From CAZVWJ01 sp964631325 (GTDB taxonomy: Bacteria > T1Sed10-126): 64,000 nt of DNA. A program made the translations under genes and the position numbers. Of this stretch, positions 60,805 to 64,000 are shown in pieces (the first letter of the stretch is position 1; the number at the start of each line of letters is the position of its first letter). The notes under the pieces are model-generated. The model did not search any database. It saw only the letters and a list, made by a program, of their open reading frames with translations, and was not told where the DNA came from. The stretch spans positions 35,894 through 99,893 of the forward strand of contig CAZVWJ010000004.1 in the NCBI GenBank assembly GCA_964631325.1. Direction: 5' to 3'.

Positions 60805-61455
60805 ATGGTTCAAAAAGAGAGTGTTGAAGTACCCGGGATTGGTTCTCTATTCCCCGATTTGAAGGTGGATACTAACTTAGGGGAGATTTCTTTGCCGGAC
60901 AAATTTGCGGGTGAGTGGTTCGTGCTATTCAGTCATCCGGCTGATTTTACGCCGGTTTGTACCAGCGAACTTGTCGCATTTGCCCGACGTAGTTCAGAAT
61001 TCAGTGAGCTTGGCTGTAATTTAATCGGGCTTTCCATGGATGACGCTGAAACCCACGATGAGTGGCTGGAAGCGCTGGAAGAAAAATTCGACATTGATAT
61101 TTCCTTTCCGGTGATTACGGATGAAAACGGTGAAACCGCCGGCGAACTTGGTTTGATTCATCCGGGGAGCGAAGATATGACTGTGCGGGGAACAATGATT
61201 GTGGATCCCGCCGGAATTATCAGGATGTTAAATTATTATCCCCTGGAAGTTGGCCGGAATACCGGAGAAGTGTTAAGAACGGTTGAAGCGCTTCAGATTT
61301 CCGATGAAAACGAAGTGGCGATGCCTGCTGATTGGCCCCAGAACGATGAGGTGGGTGAACAGGTAATGGTGGAGCCAGAGGAGGCCAGAGCCCAGGAAGA
61401 GTCCAAGAAACAACAGCTTCACGGTGACTGGTGGTTCTGTTATCGTCAGTTATAA
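60805..61455 (+). CDS. 1-Cys / archaeal-type peroxiredoxin (Prx6 family)
   Basis: 216 residues. The peroxidatic Cys lies in HPADFTPVCTSELVAF (PxxxTxxC motif) near residue 52, and the catalytic Arg in VRGTMIVDPAG. The C-terminal HGDWWFCYRQL carries the extra Cys seen in archaeal-type Prx6 proteins, where it can act as a resolving thiol. It reduces H2O2 and organic peroxides in the cytoplasm. ATG follows GAAAGGAGTTAAC. A mobile element was inserted just upstream, between the gene and the GGDEF gene. Confidence 0.93.
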   Translation: MVQKESVEVPGIGSLFPDLKVDTNLGEISLPDKFAGEWFVLFSHPADFTPVCTSELVAFARRSSEFSELGCNLIGLSMDDAETHDEWLEALEEKFDIDISFPVITDENGETAGELGLIHPGSEDMTVRGTMIVDPAGIIRMLNYYPLEVGRNTGEVLRTVEALQISDENEVAMPADWPQNDEVGEQVMVEPEEARAQEESKKQQLHGDWWFCYRQL

Positions 61456-61465
61456 TTTATGCTGT

Positions 61466-61834
61466 TTAACGTTGTTCAAACATCGTGTGCAGTTCACGCT
61501 CGATTTCTCCGCTATCATTGAGGTTGTAACTCAGTAATTTCCTCAGGTGGTCGAAACTTTCCGCGTCAATTTGTTTCCAGGTAAATCCCACGTGATTGTC
61601 TTCCCGGTGAGCTATTCTCATCTGCATCTTTATTTTGGGTTTGCCGCCTTCCCCCAGAGGGAGGGTTAAAAAATAATCAACGTTCTCCGCGGGTTCCCAC
61701 CCCTCTGGTTCTTCGAGTAATACCCCTTTTAGAGAGATATCAACCAGCCGTGTTTCACGTTGGTCTTCAGGACCGGAAAGAGAAACCTGTTTATCAAGAA
61801 TTACCCGCTCGTATTTACGCCGTTCTTCTACCAT
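61466..61834 (-). CDS. Stand-alone PilZ-domain protein
   Basis: 122 residues consisting of one PilZ domain: the c-di-GMP-binding RRKYERV at residues 5-11, DISLKGVLL (DxSxxG) near residue 33, and HVGFTWKQID near residue 85. The tail is acidic. It is likely a c-di-GMP receptor, the second in this window. It is convergent with the peroxiredoxin gene with 10 bases between stops. Confidence 0.87.
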   Translation of the reverse strand: MVEERRKYERVILDKQVSLSGPEDQRETRLVDISLKGVLLEEPEGWEPAENVDYFLTLPLGEGGKPKIKMQMRIAHREDNHVGFTWKQIDAESFDHLRKLLSYNLNDSGEIERELHTMFEQR

Positions 61835-62369
61835 CGATAATCACTCCCTTAAATTTGTAAACTCTACAAATTATAAGAGCTTTTGCCTTAACTTTACAGA
61901 AATATTTATTTAAATCCAGTAATTGTGGTAAAGTGTTCTTAAGGGATGGAATTTGGATTTAGGAAGATAATTGTTGTTTCGGTTGGAAAATCTATTAAAA
62001 TTAAAAGGTGTGTTAAAAGAATAAGCAGGGAAGGCCCGGACATGGTGTATTACAGTGGTGTGTCCGCCGGGCCTTTCCTACTTACCTGGTGCTACAAGAA
62101 TGTGAATGGGAAGGGAATCGAATATGTATTTGAATCATTTTAGTTATGAAGAGTATAGAAGTTGATTCCTGTCTTCCATTCCAGCTATTTCAACTTTCAT
62201 ACATTAGTATCGAAGGTCTCCCCGAAATCTTTAAAGTATTTTTTTGAAAAGTTGAACTTAGAGAGGAAAATTGCTGCACCAGGGAGTAAAATGAAAAATA
62301 TATCTGTGATTAAGGAAAGAATGGGGGAAGATTGGCGGGTGGAGAAGTTAGCCGGAGAAAAAGATGTAC
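61835..62369. other. Intergenic region with a GC-rich hairpin, no convincing gene
   Basis: 535 bases between the PilZ and aminotransferase genes. Short frames (61946-62143 and from 62162) have no recognisable domain, no ribosome binding site and, in one case, overlap the aminotransferase end. The only strong structure is the hairpin at 62028-62078. AT-rich sequence near 61860-61930 could hold the PilZ promoter on the minus strand. Confidence 0.6.
62028..62078 (+). repeat. Imperfect GC-rich inverted repeat
   Basis: GGGAAGGCCCGGACA (62028-62042) pairs with TGTCCGCCGGGCCTTTCC (62061-62078), with small bulges and an 18-base loop. There is no T-tract immediately after it. Confidence 0.5.
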
Positions 62370-63548
62370 TTATTCACCGGCAGCCCACCCTTCAATTCGC
62401 TCCAGGCCGGCCTCTATTTTTTCAGTGGAAGTGGCATAGGATAATCTGAGGTAGCCTGGTGCTCCAAACGGGGAGCCGGGAACAACCGCTACGTGGGCTT
62501 CGTTAATAAGAGCAGTGGCCAGTTCCATGTCGGAACCAATATTGTCGTGCGAATCAATTAATCCCTGGACATCAGGGAAGGCATAAAAAGCGCCTCCTGG
62601 CTTGGAACACTCCACTCCCGGGATGGAATTTAATTTATCCACGGTGAGTTCCCGTCTTTCAGAAAATTTATTGAGCATCGGTTGAATTTCAGAATCCGGG
62701 AGTTTCAACGCTTTGATAGCGGCTTTCTGGCTGATTGAGCAGGGATTAGAAGTAGAGTGGCTCATTAAGTTGTTGATCCGCTCAATGATTTGTTCAGGAC
62801 CGGCTGCGTAACCAATGCGCCAACCGGTCATAGCGTAAGCTTTGCTGACCCCGTTTACGATGATGGTGTTTTCCTTTATTTTGCCACTGAGCTGGGCGGG
62901 GGAAGTGTGAGACTTATCACCGTAAATCAATTTTTCGTATACTTCATCACTGATCAACAATATATCATTTTTTACGCACAGTTCTCCAATGTCTTGAAGT
63001 AATTCCTGTGAATAAACTGTTCCTGTCGGATTAGAGGGAGAATTGATTAACAGGTATTTTGTGTTTTCAGTAATTTTGTCCTCAATTTGCTCAAGTTTCG
63101 GTACAAAGTCATTGCGCGTGGTATCAATAATTTTCGGTCTTCCGCCAAAAAATCTTATTTGTTCCGGATAAGAAACCCAGTAAGGAGCGGGGAGTAAAAC
63201 TTCGTCTCCGGAATCGAGAAGAGTGGCGGCCAAATTGAATAGAACGTGTTTTGCTCCGCAGCCAATAGTAATCTGTGAAGTTGAATAGTCCAGTTGCTGG
63301 TCATTGGCCAGTTTATCCGCTACCGCCTGTTTGAGTTCCGGCATTCCGGAAGCAGAAGTGTAATGAGTAAAATCGTTTTCAATTGCTTCGATGCCGGTTT
63401 CTTTTACCGCATCCGGACTGGGAAAATCTGGTTCGCCGGCTCCGAAGTCGATAATGTCAATTCCCTGGCTTCGCAACTCATCAGCGCGGGCGGAAATCCC
63501 CAGGGTGGGGGAAGGTTGGATTGAACGTGCACGGCGGGATAAACTCAT
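62370..63548 (-). CDS. aspC: Pyridoxal-phosphate aspartate aminotransferase (class I)
   Basis: 392 residues of the class I aminotransferase family (AspB/AspC, 1-gamma type). The PLP-binding Lys lies in NGVSKAYAMTGWRIGYAAGP near residue 237. IDFGAGEPDFPSP, NSPSNPTGTVY and ISDEVYEKLIY are the other family signatures, with the substrate-carboxylate Arg in GYLRLSYATS. It moves amino groups between aspartate and 2-oxoglutarate. ATG follows AGGAGGCTTGTAACT. It uses pyridoxal phosphate, the product of the PdxJ pathway seen earlier. Confidence 0.93.
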   Translation of the reverse strand: MSLSRRARSIQPSPTLGISARADELRSQGIDIIDFGAGEPDFPSPDAVKETGIEAIENDFTHYTSASGMPELKQAVADKLANDQQLDYSTSQITIGCGAKHVLFNLAATLLDSGDEVLLPAPYWVSYPEQIRFFGGRPKIIDTTRNDFVPKLEQIEDKITENTKYLLINSPSNPTGTVYSQELLQDIGELCVKNDILLISDEVYEKLIYGDKSHTSPAQLSGKIKENTIIVNGVSKAYAMTGWRIGYAAGPEQIIERINNLMSHSTSNPCSISQKAAIKALKLPDSEIQPMLNKFSERRELTVDKLNSIPGVECSKPGGAFYAFPDVQGLIDSHDNIGSDMELATALINEAHVAVVPGSPFGAPGYLRLSYATSTEKIEAGLERIEGWAAGE

Positions 63549-64000
63549 AGTTACAAGCCTCCTCGACTATTTTAAAAAAGAATTAAAATGTTTATTTGTG
63601 GTAACTTTTCAATTCTTGACTAATTATACCTATCAATTAGAAACAATTTTAGTAAAATTTGGATAAATTTACAAAAATTATCTTCTTTTTTGGACAAAAG
63701 AGCATTTTTTATTGCGGATGCGTTATCTCAGGAGGTAGTTAAGCGCGGTCTATGAACCTGTGTATGTCAGGACAATGACAAACTTATTTTACCTAAATTG
63801 TACGATTTTATGGTGAGTCTGCAAGATATCACCTGTTTCTATCATTCTCGCAATTAGCCATTGAGGCTGTCTCAACTACGGTTATAGATAAGGTCAATGC
63901 TATTCTGGCCAAAAGCCGTACATTGAATACGTCACCGGGGACTCCCCGGTCGTGTCGTCTCCGAGGTATACAGCCCCTGGACCGCCTCCTGCGGCCCAAT
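63549..64000. other. Gene-free end region, possibly an incomplete repeat element
   Basis: About 450 bases with no convincing gene. The last 100 bases are GC-richer and hairpin-prone (CCGGGGACTCCCCGG at 63936-63950). CTCCGAGGTAT (63959-63969) is the reverse complement of an 11-mer inside the 60483 element and is followed soon by CAGCCCCTGGA, so a diverged or truncated relative may run off the window. This is a weak match. Confidence 0.3.

Noticed and set aside
61946..62143. 65-codon ATG frame between the PilZ and aminotransferase genes
   Set aside because: It contains the GC-rich hairpin, has no ribosome binding site and no family pattern.
62162..62449. 95-codon frame overlapping the aminotransferase end
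   Set aside because: It overlaps aspC on the other strand by 80 bases and has no domain or ribosome binding site.

Overview
This window looks like chromosomal DNA from a diderm (two-membrane) member of the Firmicutes lineage, most likely a Halanaerobiales-type halophilic anaerobe. Firmicute marks are the cdaA-cdaR-glmM block, the rny-ymdB-spoVS-folD-xseA-xseB-ispA-dxs-tlyA-recN block, a SpoVS homologue, AGGAGG-type ribosome binding sites and many TTG/GTG starts. Marks of an outer membrane are an LptF/LptG-type permease and two predicted outer-membrane beta-barrel proteins. Many proteins are rich in Asp and Glu, as in salt-adapted organisms. The genus assignment is inference.

Layout. 0-2.9 kb: glycolysis (gap end, pgk, tpiA) and secG. 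2.8-8.4 kb: a complete oligopeptide/dipeptide ABC importer. 8.5-15.7 kb: a TruD-like gene with an altered active site, tRNA-Arg, ccdA and tlpA (divergent), a CheX-like gene, a radical SAM gene overlapping a Lon-type protease, and a small Lrp-like sensor. 15.8-17.4 kb: a proteobacterial-type gshA and a two-tRNA operon (initiator and elongator Met). 17.4-27.2 kb: tilS-hpt-folP-PilZ, cdaA-cdaR-glmM-pdxJ-glmS and a convergent thiE/tenI. 27.2-29.8 kb: small repeats around an NlpC/P60 gene and a methyltransferase. 29.8-42.1 kb: the RNase Y to RecN block, a frameshifted site-2 protease and a GldA-like gene. 42.1-63.5 kb: an accessory and signalling region with an SH3 protein, HD-GYP, metallo-beta-lactamase fold, CHASE2-cyclase, LptF/G, an APC permease with EIIA domain, a candidate small RNA, beta-barrels, a MASE3 histidine kinase, OsmC, a DUF432-MscS-DUF481 operon, GGDEF, a peroxiredoxin, PilZ and an aspartate aminotransferase.

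The genes combine housekeeping metabolism and envelope building (GlmM/GlmS amino sugars, Dxs/IspA isoprenoids) with dense nucleotide-second-messenger signalling: CdaA for c-di-AMP, GGDEF and HD-GYP for c-di-GMP, two PilZ proteins and a class III cyclase. Osmotic and redox stress functions (MscS, EIIA-permease, OsmC, 1-Cys peroxiredoxin, CcdA/TlpA, GshA) fit a halophilic, oxygen-sensitive life.

The most unusual observations are: (i) an RNase Y homologue whose HD-domain metal ligands are replaced; (ii) a TruD homologue without the catalytic Asp and with an apparent ATT start; (iii) a candidate ~135-nt small RNA with its own promoter and terminator at 52.9-53.1 kb; (iv) a 256-bp hairpin-rich insertion with 8-bp target duplications upstream of the peroxiredoxin; and (v) a family of short elements sharing AGAACCTCAAAA ends but carrying two different cores.
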